A stretch of 64,000 nucleotides of DNA from an uncultured Prevotella sp. (GTDB taxonomy: Bacteria > Bacteroidota > Bacteroidia > Bacteroidales > Bacteroidaceae), in the NCBI GenBank assembly GCA_900316565.1, contig ONDK01000001.1, forward strand, positions 32,664 through 96,663, written 5' to 3'. Within the stretch, counting starts at the first letter, position 1. Every line of letters begins with the position of its first letter. A program made the position numbers and the translations under genes. This document shows positions 28,966-37,931 of the stretch, piece after piece. The notes under the pieces are model-generated. The model had not been told where the DNA came from. It made no database searches and was given only the letters and a program-made list of their open reading frames with translations.

Positions 28966-30195
28966 ATGTTCAAGAGTGTTTTTAAATATACGTTGTTTCT
29001 CATGCTGATGATGCTGATGCCCTCCGGACTGGCAGCACAGATGAAGCAGTTGTCGCAGGCAAAGGATTATCTAAAGACCGGAAAGAACTTGGACAAGGCC
29101 GAGAGCCTTATCCGGAGTCTCCTTGCCGACTCTGCGCAGAAGGATAATCTCAAGGCTTGGCAGATGCTTGTCGAGACGCTAAAGACGCAATATGAGCAGG
29201 GCAATGAGAAAATGTACCTGAAGCAGAAGTACGATACGCTGTCGTTCTTCGTAACTACAAGGAAACTGTTTGAGGCTGCGGAGTCAGCCGACTCCGTCGA
29301 CGCAAAGCCAGATAACAACGGACACGTGAAAACAAAATATCGCGAGCGCAATTCGCAATATTTGAAGACAATCATGCCAAACATCTTTTACGGCGGATTG
29401 TATTTTATCAACAAGAAAGACTATGAGACGGCTTATAAATATTTCAACCATTTCATAAGCCTTCCGGCACTGCCATTGTACAAGGACCTTAAGCTGAAGG
29501 CCGACGACAACATGAGAATCAGCGCAGCTTATTGGACAATGTATTGCGGGTTTAAACTCAACTCGGCAGAGATGATACTGAAATACGATGAGCTGGCAGA
29601 GAAAGACACATCGCAGCTGGCCTTCGTCTGGCAGTACAAGGCAGAGGCTTACTCACTGATACACGACATGCCTCGATACGTGGGACTTCTGCAAGAGGGC
29701 TTCGACAAGTATCCCAAGTTCCCGTTCTTTTTCCCGCGCCTCATGGAGTATTTTGACGATACCAATCAGCTCGACTCGGCCCTTGCCCTGGCCGACAGAG
29801 CCATCGACGTCGACTCCACAAGCCATTTCTACCGTTATGCCAAAAGCTCCGTGCTGCTCAACATGGGACGGTATGAGGAATGTCTCGACATCTGCAAGCA
29901 ACTGATATCCGAGAACGGGAACCTCGCCGACGCCTACTATAACGCTGGGCTCGCTTATTTCAACATGGCCGTGGAACTGGACAAAAACCGTCAGTCCTCA
30001 AGGCAGATGAGACAGAAGACGCTGAAATATTACCGTGAGGCCCTCCCATACCTCGAGAAGTACCGTGAGATGGCACCCGACCGCAAAGACAACTGGATGT
30101 CGCCTTTGTACACCATTTACCTCAATCTGAACATGGGAAAGAAATTTGACGAGATAGACAAGATAAGATATGAATACAAAAGAAATAATAAATAA
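28966..30195 (+). CDS. Secreted TPR-repeat protein (paralogue 3)
   Basis: A 409-residue protein. The frame opens at 28927, but ATG 28966 places the signal peptide (MFKSVFKYTLFLMLMMLMPS then GLAAQ) at the N-terminus and was chosen. Repeats include LKTIMPNIFYGGLYFINKKD, matching the shared block of the other two paralogues, and FYRYAKSSVLLNMGRYEECL. Its end overlaps the helicase start by 26 bases, so a cytoplasmic helicase is tied to this secreted-protein operon. Function unknown. Confidence 0.78.
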   Translation: MFKSVFKYTLFLMLMMLMPSGLAAQMKQLSQAKDYLKTGKNLDKAESLIRSLLADSAQKDNLKAWQMLVETLKTQYEQGNEKMYLKQKYDTLSFFVTTRKLFEAAESADSVDAKPDNNGHVKTKYRERNSQYLKTIMPNIFYGGLYFINKKDYETAYKYFNHFISLPALPLYKDLKLKADDNMRISAAYWTMYCGFKLNSAEMILKYDELAEKDTSQLAFVWQYKAEAYSLIHDMPRYVGLLQEGFDKYPKFPFFFPRLMEYFDDTNQLDSALALADRAIDVDSTSHFYRYAKSSVLLNMGRYEECLDICKQLISENGNLADAYYNAGLAYFNMAVELDKNRQSSRQMRQKTLKYYREALPYLEKYREMAPDRKDNWMSPLYTIYLNLNMGKKFDEIDKIRYEYKRNNK

Positions 30196-31531
30196 GCTCG
30201 GAATAAAACCCAACGACATGCAGACGGCCGCATGCAAGGCCATCACAGAGGGTGGACACGACGTGGTGATACTCTCGCCGACGGGAACAGGAAAGACCTA
30301 CGCTTATCTCATACCCATCGCCTCGATGCTCGACGCACTGTCGGACGAACTTCAGGCCGTCGTCATCCTCCCAGGACGTGAGCTGGCATTACAGTCGGCG
30401 AACGTACTGAAGGGAATGGGAACAGGACTGCGGACGATGGCACTCTACGGCGGACGGCCTACGATGGACGAGCACCGCAAGCTGCGGCAGGAACGCCCGC
30501 AGATAGTCTTCGCTACTCCCGGACGACTCAACGACCATCTTGACAAGGGCAACATCGATGCCGACGACGTCAAGTTCCTCGTCATCGATGAGTTCGACAA
30601 GATGCTGCAGATGGGCTTTCAGAATGAGATGAGCCAAATCATCAGTAAACTGCCCTCGGAAGAACACCGTGTACTGCTCTCCGCCACCGACGCCGAGGAA
30701 ATACCGTCCTATCTCCGCGACGGCTTTGAGCCGCTAAGACTCGACTTCCTGCCGAAAGAACAAACGGAGGAGAAACGTGTAAATATATACAAGGTGGAAA
30801 GCCCTGACAAGGATAAACTGGAGACCCTCGCACGACTGCTCGTAGGCCTCGGCAACCAGAGCAGCATCGTATTCCTCAACTACCGCGACTCCGTGGAGCG
30901 CACGGCGCAGTATCTCAAGGAACGGGGGTTCACCATCAGCATGTTCCACGGCGGACTCGACCAGGTACAGCGTGAGCGCAGCCTCTATCTCTTCAGCAAT
31001 GGAACGGCCAACATCCTCGTATGTACCGACCTGGCAAGCCGCGGACTTGACATACCGAACATCGAAAATATCATACATTATCACATACCAGAAGGTGAGG
31101 ACGCTTACATCCACCGCGTCGGTCGTACGGCGCGATGGGATAAGCACGGCCGCACCTTTTTCATTTTGTCGCCGCAGGAGACTATCCCGGAATATGTCAG
31201 CAACCCGTCGGAGTCCAATGCCAGTGTGATGATAACCCCTTACGACATCAGCGGCACCGCAGCACCCACCGATGCCATTCCCCAGCCAAAGATGGCTACA
31301 GTTTACATCGGCAAGGGAAAGAAGGACAAAATCTCCAAGGGCGACATCGTAGGCTTCCTCTGCAAGAAAGGGGGATTGAAAGGCGCGGAGATAGGACGCA
31401 TCGATGTCTTCGAGCGCTATTCCTATGCTGCCGTGCCACGTCAGAAGCTACGGCAATTGCTCAAACTTACGCGTAATGAGAAGATAAAAGGACAGAAAAC
31501 GGTTACGGAGGAAGTGTCTCTCGACTTTTAA
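30170..31531 (+). CDS. DEAD-box-type RNA helicase with DbpA-like RNA-binding domain
   Basis: A 453-residue ATP-dependent RNA helicase. Motif I is SPTGTGKT, Ib TPGRL, motif II DEFD in place of DEAD, motif III SAT, and motif VI HRVGRTAR. The C-terminal 75 residues (from about MATVYIGKGKKDKISKGDIV) resemble the DbpA RNA-binding domain, which in E. coli DbpA recognises 23S rRNA hairpin 92. This points to large-subunit ribosome assembly. It begins inside the last codons of the TPR gene. The motif I spelling SPTGTGKT is divergent from the common AQTGSGKT. Confidence 0.88.
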   Translation: MNTKEIINKLGIKPNDMQTAACKAITEGGHDVVILSPTGTGKTYAYLIPIASMLDALSDELQAVVILPGRELALQSANVLKGMGTGLRTMALYGGRPTMDEHRKLRQERPQIVFATPGRLNDHLDKGNIDADDVKFLVIDEFDKMLQMGFQNEMSQIISKLPSEEHRVLLSATDAEEIPSYLRDGFEPLRLDFLPKEQTEEKRVNIYKVESPDKDKLETLARLLVGLGNQSSIVFLNYRDSVERTAQYLKERGFTISMFHGGLDQVQRERSLYLFSNGTANILVCTDLASRGLDIPNIENIIHYHIPEGEDAYIHRVGRTARWDKHGRTFFILSPQETIPEYVSNPSESNASVMITPYDISGTAAPTDAIPQPKMATVYIGKGKKDKISKGDIVGFLCKKGGLKGAEIGRIDVFERYSYAAVPRQKLRQLLKLTRNEKIKGQKTVTEEVSLDF

Positions 31532-31554
31532 TCTTCTAAATTTATGTGTAATTA

Positions 31555-31586
31555 TTTGCGTATGTGAAATAAAAAGTGTAATTTCG
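31555..31586 (+). promoter_or_regulatory. Probable promoter for serC-serA
   Basis: TTTG (31555-31558), 20 bases, then TAATTTCG (31579-31586), one base off TAnnTTTG. The serC ATG is 88 bases further on. Confidence 0.55.
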
Positions 31587-31673
31587 CAGTCGTTAAGTAA
31601 GAAAACGATAGTAAAATCCAACAAATAATAAGCAGTAAAATCCAACAAACAACGAACTTAAATTAACATAAAG

Positions 31674-32741
31674 ATGAAGAAGTACAATTTTAATGCTGGT
31701 CCGTCAATGCTTCCCCGCGAGGTTATTGAGAACACAGCAAAGCAAATTTTGGATTTCAACGGCAGTGGCCTTTCCCTCATGGAGATCAGCCACCGTGCTG
31801 CAGATTTCAAACCGGTTGTCGACGAGGCCGTGTCACTTATCAAAGAGTTGCTCGACATTCCTCAGGGCTATTCAGTAATCTTCCTTGGTGGCGGTGCTTC
31901 ACTGCAGTTCATGCAGATACCGGCTAACTTCCTCATCAAGAAAGCCGGCTATATCAACTCCGGTACATGGGCTAAGAAAGCCATGAAAGAGGCTAAGCAC
32001 TTCGGTGAGGTCGTAGAGGTCGCTTCCTCTGCCGACGACAACTATACCCACCTCCCGGAAATCAAGGACATCCCGTCCGACCTCGACTATCTCCACGTTT
32101 GCACCAACAACACCATCTTCGGTACTGAGATACGTAAGGACATCGACGCTCCCGTGCCTCTGATAGCAGATATGTCGTCAGATATCATGAGCCGCCCCGT
32201 GGACGTATCGAAGTATACGGCTATCTATGCCGGAGCACAGAAGAACATGGCTATGGCCGGCGTTACAGTTATCATCGTCAAGGACGACATGCTCGGCAAG
32301 GCACCACGTGAGCTCCCGACAATGATCGACTACCGCACGCACGTTGAGAAAGGCTCTATGTTCAACACTCCTCCTGTAGTGCCTATCTACTCTCTCCTCG
32401 AGACCATGCGCTGGCTGAAGGCCCAGGGCGGCGTCAAGGAGATGGACCGCAGAGCGCATGAGCGCGCACGCATCCTCTATGATGAGATAGACCGCAACAA
32501 GCTCTTCCGCGGCACCGTCGAGGAGAGCAGCCGCTCGGTAATGAACATCTGCTTCGTCATGAACGACGAGTACAAGGAACTGGAGAAGCCGTTCCTCGAC
32601 TTCGCCACGGCTCGTGGCATGGTCGGCGTAAAGGGACACCGCTCCGTAGGAGGCTTCCGCGCTTCTTGCTACAACGCACAGACCATAGAGGGCGTCAACG
32701 CACTTGTAAAGGCAATGAAGGACTTCGAGGCTGAGCACTAA
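31674..32741 (+). CDS. serC: Phosphoserine aminotransferase
   Basis: A 355-residue class V PLP aminotransferase that makes 3-phosphoserine from 3-phosphohydroxypyruvate and glutamate; the family also serves pyridoxine synthesis. It begins with the usual [10 protein letters not shown]-type segment ([14 protein letters not shown]). [18 protein letters not shown] binds the cofactor phosphate. The PLP lysine is in [13 protein letters not shown]. The C-terminal [17 protein letters not shown] is characteristic. serA follows after 87 bases, giving the first two steps of serine synthesis side by side. Confidence 0.96.
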   Translation: MKKYNFNAGPSMLPREVIENTAKQILDFNGSGLSLMEISHRAADFKPVVDEAVSLIKELLDIPQGYSVIFLGGGASLQFMQIPANFLIKKAGYINSGTWAKKAMKEAKHFGEVVEVASSADDNYTHLPEIKDIPSDLDYLHVCTNNTIFGTEIRKDIDAPVPLIADMSSDIMSRPVDVSKYTAIYAGAQKNMAMAGVTVIIVKDDMLGKAPRELPTMIDYRTHVEKGSMFNTPPVVPIYSLLETMRWLKAQGGVKEMDRRAHERARILYDEIDRNKLFRGTVEESSRSVMNICFVMNDEYKELEKPFLDFATARGMVGVKGHRSVGGFRASCYNAQTIEGVNALVKAMKDFEAEH

Positions 32742-32828
32742 ACAAAACATTTCCCCAAGTTTCGGAAGTTTGTATACTCTTTACTGACTTCCGAAACTTG
32801 TAATTTAGACCTGTTGAACATTATAACA

Positions 32829-33746
32829 ATGAAAGTATTAATAGCAACCGTAAAGCCTTTTGCACCAGCTGCTGTGGAAGGCATAAAGAAAGAACTTGAA
32901 GCAAACGGACACGAGGTAGTGCTGCTTGAGAAATATGCTGACAACGCAGAACTGCTCGACGCTGTCAAGGATGTTGATGCGATGATTGTACGCTCCGACA
33001 AAGTGACAAAGGAAGTGCTCGACGCGGCAAAGAGCCTTAAGATTGTCGTACGCGCTGGAGCTGGTTATGACTCTATAGACACTGTCTACGCAAAGGAGAA
33101 GAACGTAGTCGTAGAGAACACACCGGGGCAGAACTCTAACGCTGTAGCTGAGCTCGTCTTCGGACTCCTCGTCTACGCTGTCCGCAACTTCTACAATGGC
33201 AAAGCCGGCACGGAGCTGAAGGGGAAGCGCCTGGGTATCCTCGCCTTCGGTAATGTGGGACGCAACGTAGCACGCATCGCAAAGGGCTTCGGCATGGAGG
33301 TCAGTGCCTTTGATGAGTTCGTTCCTGCCGACAAGATTGAGGCTCAGGGAGTGCGCGCGGCAAAGAGCCGTGATGACTTGTTTGAGACCAATGACATCGT
33401 TTCGCTCCATATCCCCGCTACCGACGAGACACGCCAGAGCATCAACTACGAGGTCGTCAACAAGCTCCCTAAGAACGGTATCCTCATCAACACCGCACGA
33501 AAGGAAGTTATCAATGAACCCGAACTACTCAAGCTCCTCGCTGACCGTCCTGACCTTAAATACATCACCGACATCAAGCCAGACGCTGACACTGACTTCC
33601 AGAAGTTTGAGGGGCGCTATTTCTCTACGCCAAAGAAGATGGGAGCGCAGACCGCCGAGGCAAACATCAATGCCGGCATCGCTGCCGCAAAGCAAATCAA
33701 TGCTTTCTTCAAGGATGGCGACACCAAGTTCCAGGTCAACAAGTAA
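32829..33746 (+). CDS. serA: D-3-phosphoglycerate dehydrogenase, short form with Lys at the catalytic His site
   Basis: A 305-residue NAD-dependent dehydrogenase that opens serine synthesis. The frame starts at 32814, but ATG 32829 (MKVLIATVKPFA) fits the family. The nucleotide-binding motif is LGILAFGNVGRNVARIAKGF; the catalytic Arg is in NTARKEVINE. It lacks the ACT domain of the 410-residue E. coli enzyme. Where most relatives have TPH with the catalytic His, this one reads TPK (Lys269). This form is known from Bacteroides and from Entamoeba, where Lys takes the catalytic place. A terminator follows. Confidence 0.93.
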   Translation: MKVLIATVKPFAPAAVEGIKKELEANGHEVVLLEKYADNAELLDAVKDVDAMIVRSDKVTKEVLDAAKSLKIVVRAGAGYDSIDTVYAKEKNVVVENTPGQNSNAVAELVFGLLVYAVRNFYNGKAGTELKGKRLGILAFGNVGRNVARIAKGFGMEVSAFDEFVPADKIEAQGVRAAKSRDDLFETNDIVSLHIPATDETRQSINYEVVNKLPKNGILINTARKEVINEPELLKLLADRPDLKYITDIKPDADTDFQKFEGRYFSTPKKMGAQTAEANINAGIAAAKQINAFFKDGDTKFQVNK

Positions 33747-33824
33747 TATGAGAAAATCAATGTAGGGAGAGTGGTGTTGAAGTGATCCTCATTTTGCAAC
33801 ATCATCTTCTGCAGAACACTAAAT

Positions 33825-33854
33825 AAGGAAGTCCAGTTTGGGCTTCCTTTTTTG
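33825..33854 (+). terminator. Rho-independent terminator of serC-serA
   Basis: AAGGAAGTCC (33825-33834) pairs with GGGCTTCCTT (33840-33849), loop of 5, followed by a T run to 33853. Confidence 0.9.
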
Positions 33855-33884
33855 TTTCTATCACTCATATACAAGTTTCTTAGA

Positions 33885-33990
33885 AATCTTTGAGGATAAC
33901 TTTCTATAGGTATTAATTTTTACTGTCGGAATCGAATCATATAAGCTAACAGATAGAAACAGTAAATATGGTTAGGACATTACACTAGCT
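33885..33990 (+). repeat. 106-bp dispersed repeat, copy 1
   Basis: Matches the reverse complement of 63485-63590 over 106 bases with about 4 differences and no gaps; similarity stops sharply at both ends. It contains an 8-bp inverted repeat, TTTACTGT (33919-33926) and ACAGTAAA (33959-33966), around 32 bases. It lies in a 403-base gene-free gap (33747-34149) after the serA terminator. No coding frame is shared. Nature unknown. Confidence 0.9.
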
Positions 33991-34110
33991 GGCTAAACGA
34001 GCGAAGCGAGTGCAACCTTTGGTAAAGACAAGAAAGTACCCTTTCCGTACTGTATCTCTTGAGACACTGTGTGATTACTCTGCTGTCACCATACTCAAAG
34101 CTGCACTCGC
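33991..34110. repeat. Inverted AGCGAGTGCA / TGCACTCGCT pair beside the 106-bp repeat
   Basis: AGCGAGTGCA (about 34005-34014) recurs inverted as TGCACTCGCT (34102-34111), an 11-bp match in total. The string TGCACTCGCT also occurs at 7074-7083 inside the palindrome cluster. It fills the rest of the gap before the lysozyme gene and looks like intergenic repeat debris. Confidence 0.45.
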
Positions 34111-34149
34111 TTTCAGCTGCTTATTATTTTTCGGCATCTCCAGCCATCT

Positions 34150-35085
34150 TCAATCGTCGTCCAGATCTATGGAGTCGTCGTTTATTGTTATCGTGTCCAA
34201 CTGCTCATTGTCCTCTTCTTGTGTAGGTGCTGGGATGAGAAGCTGCTTAAGGTCATAGAAGCTGCCGTTATAGATATCGAGGTCCACGTATCCGTTGATG
34301 CCCGGAAGCTTTGCCGCGTCAGTGTGCTGCCAGAACTTCCAGTCCCCGCGGTACTCCATCTTGTCGACATAGTAGTGTGCTATCCAGTAGGGATAGCCGT
34401 CGAAGCGCTCGTCGGATAGGTATGTGTCCTTAAACTTATAGTATGTATATATAATAGGTTTTACCTGATATTTGTTTTCCACTATATGTAGCCAAGTGAG
34501 CACCTCAAGCTGGAAGTCCTCCACGCTCATGTCCTTTGGCTTATGCTCCACGTCGAGCACCGGCGGCAGGTCGCCTGGTTCAAGGTTTACCTTAGAAATG
34601 AAGAAATAGGCTTGTGAACGTGCCGGTGTGCTGAGACTCAGGTAATGATATGCCCCACGGATGAAACCGTTGTCCTTGGCAAGGGCGAAGTTCTGTTCAA
34701 AGTTCTCGTCGACATACTTGTTTCCTTCCGTGGCCTTGATGATGACGAAGCGCACGGGTGAGCCGTTTATCATGGCATTGTGCAGCCGGTCCCAGTTTAT
34801 CTTTCCTTGGTGGTGGCTGATGTCGATACCCCGTATCTCGTAACCGTCGGGGTAGTGTGGGTCGCCATAAATGGCACGCCAGCGGAAGCCTGTAGGACTG
34901 ACAAAGAAGAAATAGAATGCCCAGACGTATAAGGTCACAATAGCCACTCCCGTCAGCCACAACGTCCATCGTGGCCACCGTTTGAAAAGAGTATATTCTT
35001 GTGGCTTTTGTCTTGTCATCCTGTCTATGCGGTAAGAAGAAAGTTCCGGAAACTTGTATCCCTTTGCGGGGTGCGGCTTTGCCAT
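34150..35085 (-). CDS. GH25-family lysozyme, membrane-anchored
   Basis: A 311-residue glycosidase expected to cut peptidoglycan. ATG 35085 (MAKPHPAKGYKF) was chosen; codons further up are in frame but not needed. A single membrane segment (about 43-65, WTLWLTGVAIVTLYVWAFYF) anchors it. The GH25 domain begins with IRGIDISHHQGKINW, supplying the first Asp, followed by VIIKATEGNKYVDENF, RGAYHYLS, and the catalytic LPPVLDVEH. The acidic tail (DDSIDLDDD) is odd but of low complexity. It may act in wall remodelling or against competitors. Confidence 0.9.
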   Translation of the reverse strand: MAKPHPAKGYKFPELSSYRIDRMTRQKPQEYTLFKRWPRWTLWLTGVAIVTLYVWAFYFFFVSPTGFRWRAIYGDPHYPDGYEIRGIDISHHQGKINWDRLHNAMINGSPVRFVIIKATEGNKYVDENFEQNFALAKDNGFIRGAYHYLSLSTPARSQAYFFISKVNLEPGDLPPVLDVEHKPKDMSVEDFQLEVLTWLHIVENKYQVKPIIYTYYKFKDTYLSDERFDGYPYWIAHYYVDKMEYRGDWKFWQHTDAAKLPGINGYVDLDIYNGSFYDLKQLLIPAPTQEEDNEQLDTITINDDSIDLDDD

Positions 35086-35192
35086 GGCCAAGGCCGTCCG
35101 CAAACAGTATTTTTATGGTTGCGGATGGCGACGAGGGCCACACCCTGCAAGCGGATGAAACAAGTTGGAAACCTGATTATTGTTTGTGACTA

Positions 35193-36836
35193 TTACACCT
35201 CGTGCTCTAAGAGCAGTGTTTTCGTAGGACGGTCGCAGACCTCCTCAGGCCCAAAGTACTGTATAGGTCCTGGGTAGACGAAGCATGTCATCATAGCCCA
35301 GTCGTCGCGGTGGCGTTTGTACTCTTGGTAAGGACGTCCGTTGAGGTCTACGAGAGCTTTCTTGATAACCGGCTTGAGCTGTCCGTTACGGCGTTCCATA
35401 TTCAGCATGCTCGTGATGGGTACGCCACCGGCTCTCCAGTCCTCTGTCTTACCAATAGTGTTCTTCACCACTGCCATATAACCCGTCTTTCCATTGGCGA
35501 TGAGCTGTGCGGCACTTGTGCCGAGAGCATAGCAGTAGTCGGCGTCGAAGTTTGAAGGAATGGCGCATCGTCCTTCATAACCGAAGAAATGATGCTGTGT
35601 GTGGAAGTGGCCCTTGAACTTGCCTTCCTCCTTCCACAGACGGAGCTTCGCTGCAACCATGCGTGATATAAGCTTGTCAGTCTCAATGCTCGATACCTGA
35701 ACGTTGCCGTGCGGGTCGCGTTCAAGACTCAGCTGGCGTGCCACATCATAAGGCAGAGTTTCGAAGGTGTTGGCGTTGTCCTTGCTGAGATGTTCCAGAA
35801 TATAGCGGCGCTGTTCTGCCTTGTTGAGATTTTTGTATTCTTCTCCGTGTTCAGCCAGCATGTCGTTGAGCTCGCTGATAAGCCGTCCTATCGCAGGGAT
35901 AAACTCGATGAGCCCCTCTGGTATGAGCACCACGCCGTAGTTCATGCCGCGGGCAGCCCTTTCGGCTACGATGCCTGCGATATAGTCGACGATGTCGTTC
36001 AGAGAGTCGTCGTTGGCTTGCACCTCTTCGGAGATAAGACAGATGTTTGGATGTGTCTGAAGGGCACATTCCAGCGCGATATGTGAAGCTGACCGTCCCA
36101 TCAGTTTCACGAAGTGCCAGTATTTCTGTGCAGAGGCACAGTCGCGCTCTATGTTTCCTATCAGCTCACTGTATGTCTTTGTGGCTGTATCGAAGCCGAA
36201 ACTTGTCTCTATCTGGTCGTTCTTCAGGTCTCCGTCGATGGTCTTTGGCACGCCTATGACCTGTATGCCGTCGCCATGTTCCTTGTAGTATTCCGCAAGA
36301 ACGGCAGCGTTTGTGTTGGAGTCATCGCCTCCGATGATGACAAGGGCTTTGATGTCTAGCTTGTTTATTATCTGTAGTCCTTTCTCAAACTGCTCCTCCG
36401 TCTCAAGCTTTGTACGTCCTGAGCCGATGATGTCAAAGCCGCCGGTGTTGCGGTATTCGTCGATGATATCCTCGGTAAGCTCCATATACTCGTGGGAGAT
36501 GAGTCCGGCAGGACCGAGTAGGAAACCGAACAGACGGTTGTCGGGATTGAGTCGCTTGAGCTCATCAAACAATCCGGAGATGACGTTGTGTCCGCCGGGT
36601 GCCTGACCACCGCTGAGGATGACGCCTACGTTGATGGCCTTCTGTACCGGTTCCTCACCGGGAACGAACTCCACCATTGGCATTCCGTAGGTGTTGGGGA
36701 ACAGGCTTTTTATTATCTGCTGGTCACGGACGCTGCTGGTGGGTTCGCCTTCGACCGCTTTGACGTTTCCTTTCAGGGCCACAGGTAGCTTTGGCTTGTA
36801 CGATGAGCGAATTTTTTCTAAAGTGCTTTTTTCCAT
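35193..36836 (-). CDS. pfp: Diphosphate-fructose-6-phosphate 1-phosphotransferase
   Basis: A 547-residue PPi-dependent phosphofructokinase of the long type common in Bacteroidetes and plants; it phosphorylates fructose 6-phosphate reversibly with pyrophosphate. The phosphoryl-donor loop LSGGQAPGGHNVI lies near residue 75. GGDDSNTNA replaces the GGDGS of ATP-PFK and marks PPi use, as does PKTIDGDLKN. The MGRSASHIALECALQTHPN segment binds substrate. It is a single gene with a -7 box 44 bases upstream. Confidence 0.95.
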   Translation of the reverse strand: MEKSTLEKIRSSYKPKLPVALKGNVKAVEGEPTSSVRDQQIIKSLFPNTYGMPMVEFVPGEEPVQKAINVGVILSGGQAPGGHNVISGLFDELKRLNPDNRLFGFLLGPAGLISHEYMELTEDIIDEYRNTGGFDIIGSGRTKLETEEQFEKGLQIINKLDIKALVIIGGDDSNTNAAVLAEYYKEHGDGIQVIGVPKTIDGDLKNDQIETSFGFDTATKTYSELIGNIERDCASAQKYWHFVKLMGRSASHIALECALQTHPNICLISEEVQANDDSLNDIVDYIAGIVAERAARGMNYGVVLIPEGLIEFIPAIGRLISELNDMLAEHGEEYKNLNKAEQRRYILEHLSKDNANTFETLPYDVARQLSLERDPHGNVQVSSIETDKLISRMVAAKLRLWKEEGKFKGHFHTQHHFFGYEGRCAIPSNFDADYCYALGTSAAQLIANGKTGYMAVVKNTIGKTEDWRAGGVPITSMLNMERRNGQLKPVIKKALVDLNGRPYQEYKRHRDDWAMMTCFVYPGPIQYFGPEEVCDRPTKTLLLEHEV

Positions 36837-36880
36837 TGATATAGTTGTTAGATTGATTGAAATTCTGTTTTACTCCTTTG

Positions 36881-36888
36881 CAAAATTA
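36881..36888 (-). promoter_or_regulatory. -7 promoter element for pfp
   Basis: On the minus strand the bases read TAATTTTG, a full TAnnTTTG match 44 bases before the ATG. No TTTG at the -33 distance. Confidence 0.55.
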
Positions 36889-36983
36889 CTTTTTTTCTTC
36901 GACAAAACACAAGTAAAAGTGATTAATTTCATGTTTTGTGATAATTTTTTAAAATATTGACAAGTGTTTCCGAGATTTTTTCT

Positions 36984-36991
36984 TATCTTTG
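36984..36991 (+). promoter_or_regulatory. -7 promoter element for the 90-residue protein gene
   Basis: TATCTTTG matches TAnnTTTG 40 bases before the ATG at 37032. The -33 region is not clear. Confidence 0.5.
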
Positions 36992-37031
36992 AACGCCAAT
37001 GAACGTTTAACTCTTAAAACGACCAAATATT

Positions 37032-37304
37032 ATGTCAAACAAAAGAGACTTAAAGAAAGCCATACGCAATATCTGCGCTGAGCTGTTTACAGAATGTGCA
37101 AGTGCTACTTTGTATTGTGAACCGGAGCAAAAGGAGAATGGTGAGGCCCTCTTGACATCGATACTCACGATGACCAACAACTACCTGTGCCGTGTCTCTC
37201 ATCCTGAGCCTGGCATGGCGACAAAGAAATATTATAAAGATTTGATAGATAATTTCAATAAGGAAGTGGAGGGGCTTGTAGACCAGATAAACGCTTTCTC
37301 ATAG
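37032..37304 (+). CDS. Conserved-looking 90-residue protein of unknown function
   Basis: A small soluble protein (MSNKRDLKKAIRNICAELF…) predicted helical, with two cysteines close to the N-terminus and an acidic C-terminal half. It has no signal peptide and no motif I recognise. A -7 box 40 bases upstream and a codon pattern like its neighbours support a real gene. It lies 72 bases before the acyltransferase and may share its transcript. Function not assigned. Confidence 0.7.
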   Translation: MSNKRDLKKAIRNICAELFTECASATLYCEPEQKENGEALLTSILTMTNNYLCRVSHPEPGMATKKYYKDLIDNFNKEVEGLVDQINAFS

Positions 37305-37376
37305 AATGGATACGCGTGATGTCTTACCGTCATTGCTGATAATGGCGTAAAGCGCGTATGATATTACATATATCGT

Positions 37377-37931
37377 ATGATTCAGAAAATTTGCAGTTGG
37401 TTATTATATAGATGCATGGGATGGACAAAAAATGTTACCATTGACCATCCCGAGAAATACATCATTTGCCTTGCTCCCCATACCAGTAACTGGGACTTTG
37501 TACTTGGCAAGCTCTATTCATGCTCTGTAGGCCGTAAAATCAACTTCCTGATGAAGAAGGAGTGGTTCGTATGGCCATTGGGAGTCTTCTTCCGGCATGT
37601 CGGGGGAATACCGGTGTGGAGGGATAAGCATACCAGTCTCACTGATCGTCTCGCCGAGGAGGCCAGGAAAGCAGACAGCTTTGCGCTGTGCATAACTCCA
37701 GAGGGCACCCGTTCGTTGAACCCGGACTGGAAGTTGGGCTTCTACTATATCGCTCTTAAGGCCGGCATTCCCATTCTCCTCTACGGACTGGACTATGACA
37801 AGAAGCTCATACAGTGCACGAAGAGCATTGTGCCAAGTGGTAATGTAGACGAAGACATGAGGACAATAAAACTTTACTTTAAAGACTTTAAAGGAAAACG
37901 CCCCGAGAAATTCAGTATAGGAAGGGTATGA
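37377..37931 (+). CDS. PlsC-like acyltransferase
   Basis: A 184-residue member of the glycerolphosphate acyltransferase superfamily. Motif I (HX4D) is HTSNWD near residue 33; motif III is TPEGTRS near residue 105. The length is short, as in the group of 1-acyl-glycerol-3-phosphate acyltransferase-like proteins of Bacteroidetes. It probably adds an acyl chain to a lipid at the inner membrane; the acceptor is uncertain. Its stop overlaps the ATG of the amidase-like gene (ATGA, 37928-37931), which couples the two. Confidence 0.85.
   Translation: MIQKICSWLLYRCMGWTKNVTIDHPEKYIICLAPHTSNWDFVLGKLYSCSVGRKINFLMKKEWFVWPLGVFFRHVGGIPVWRDKHTSLTDRLAEEARKADSFALCITPEGTRSLNPDWKLGFYYIALKAGIPILLYGLDYDKKLIQCTKSIVPSGNVDEDMRTIKLYFKDFKGKRPEKFSIGRV

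Noticed and set aside
35152-35166. 15-base match ACCCTGCAAGCGGAT with 63769-63783
   Set aside because: Matches of this length between two places are expected by chance in a window of this size; flanks do not agree.
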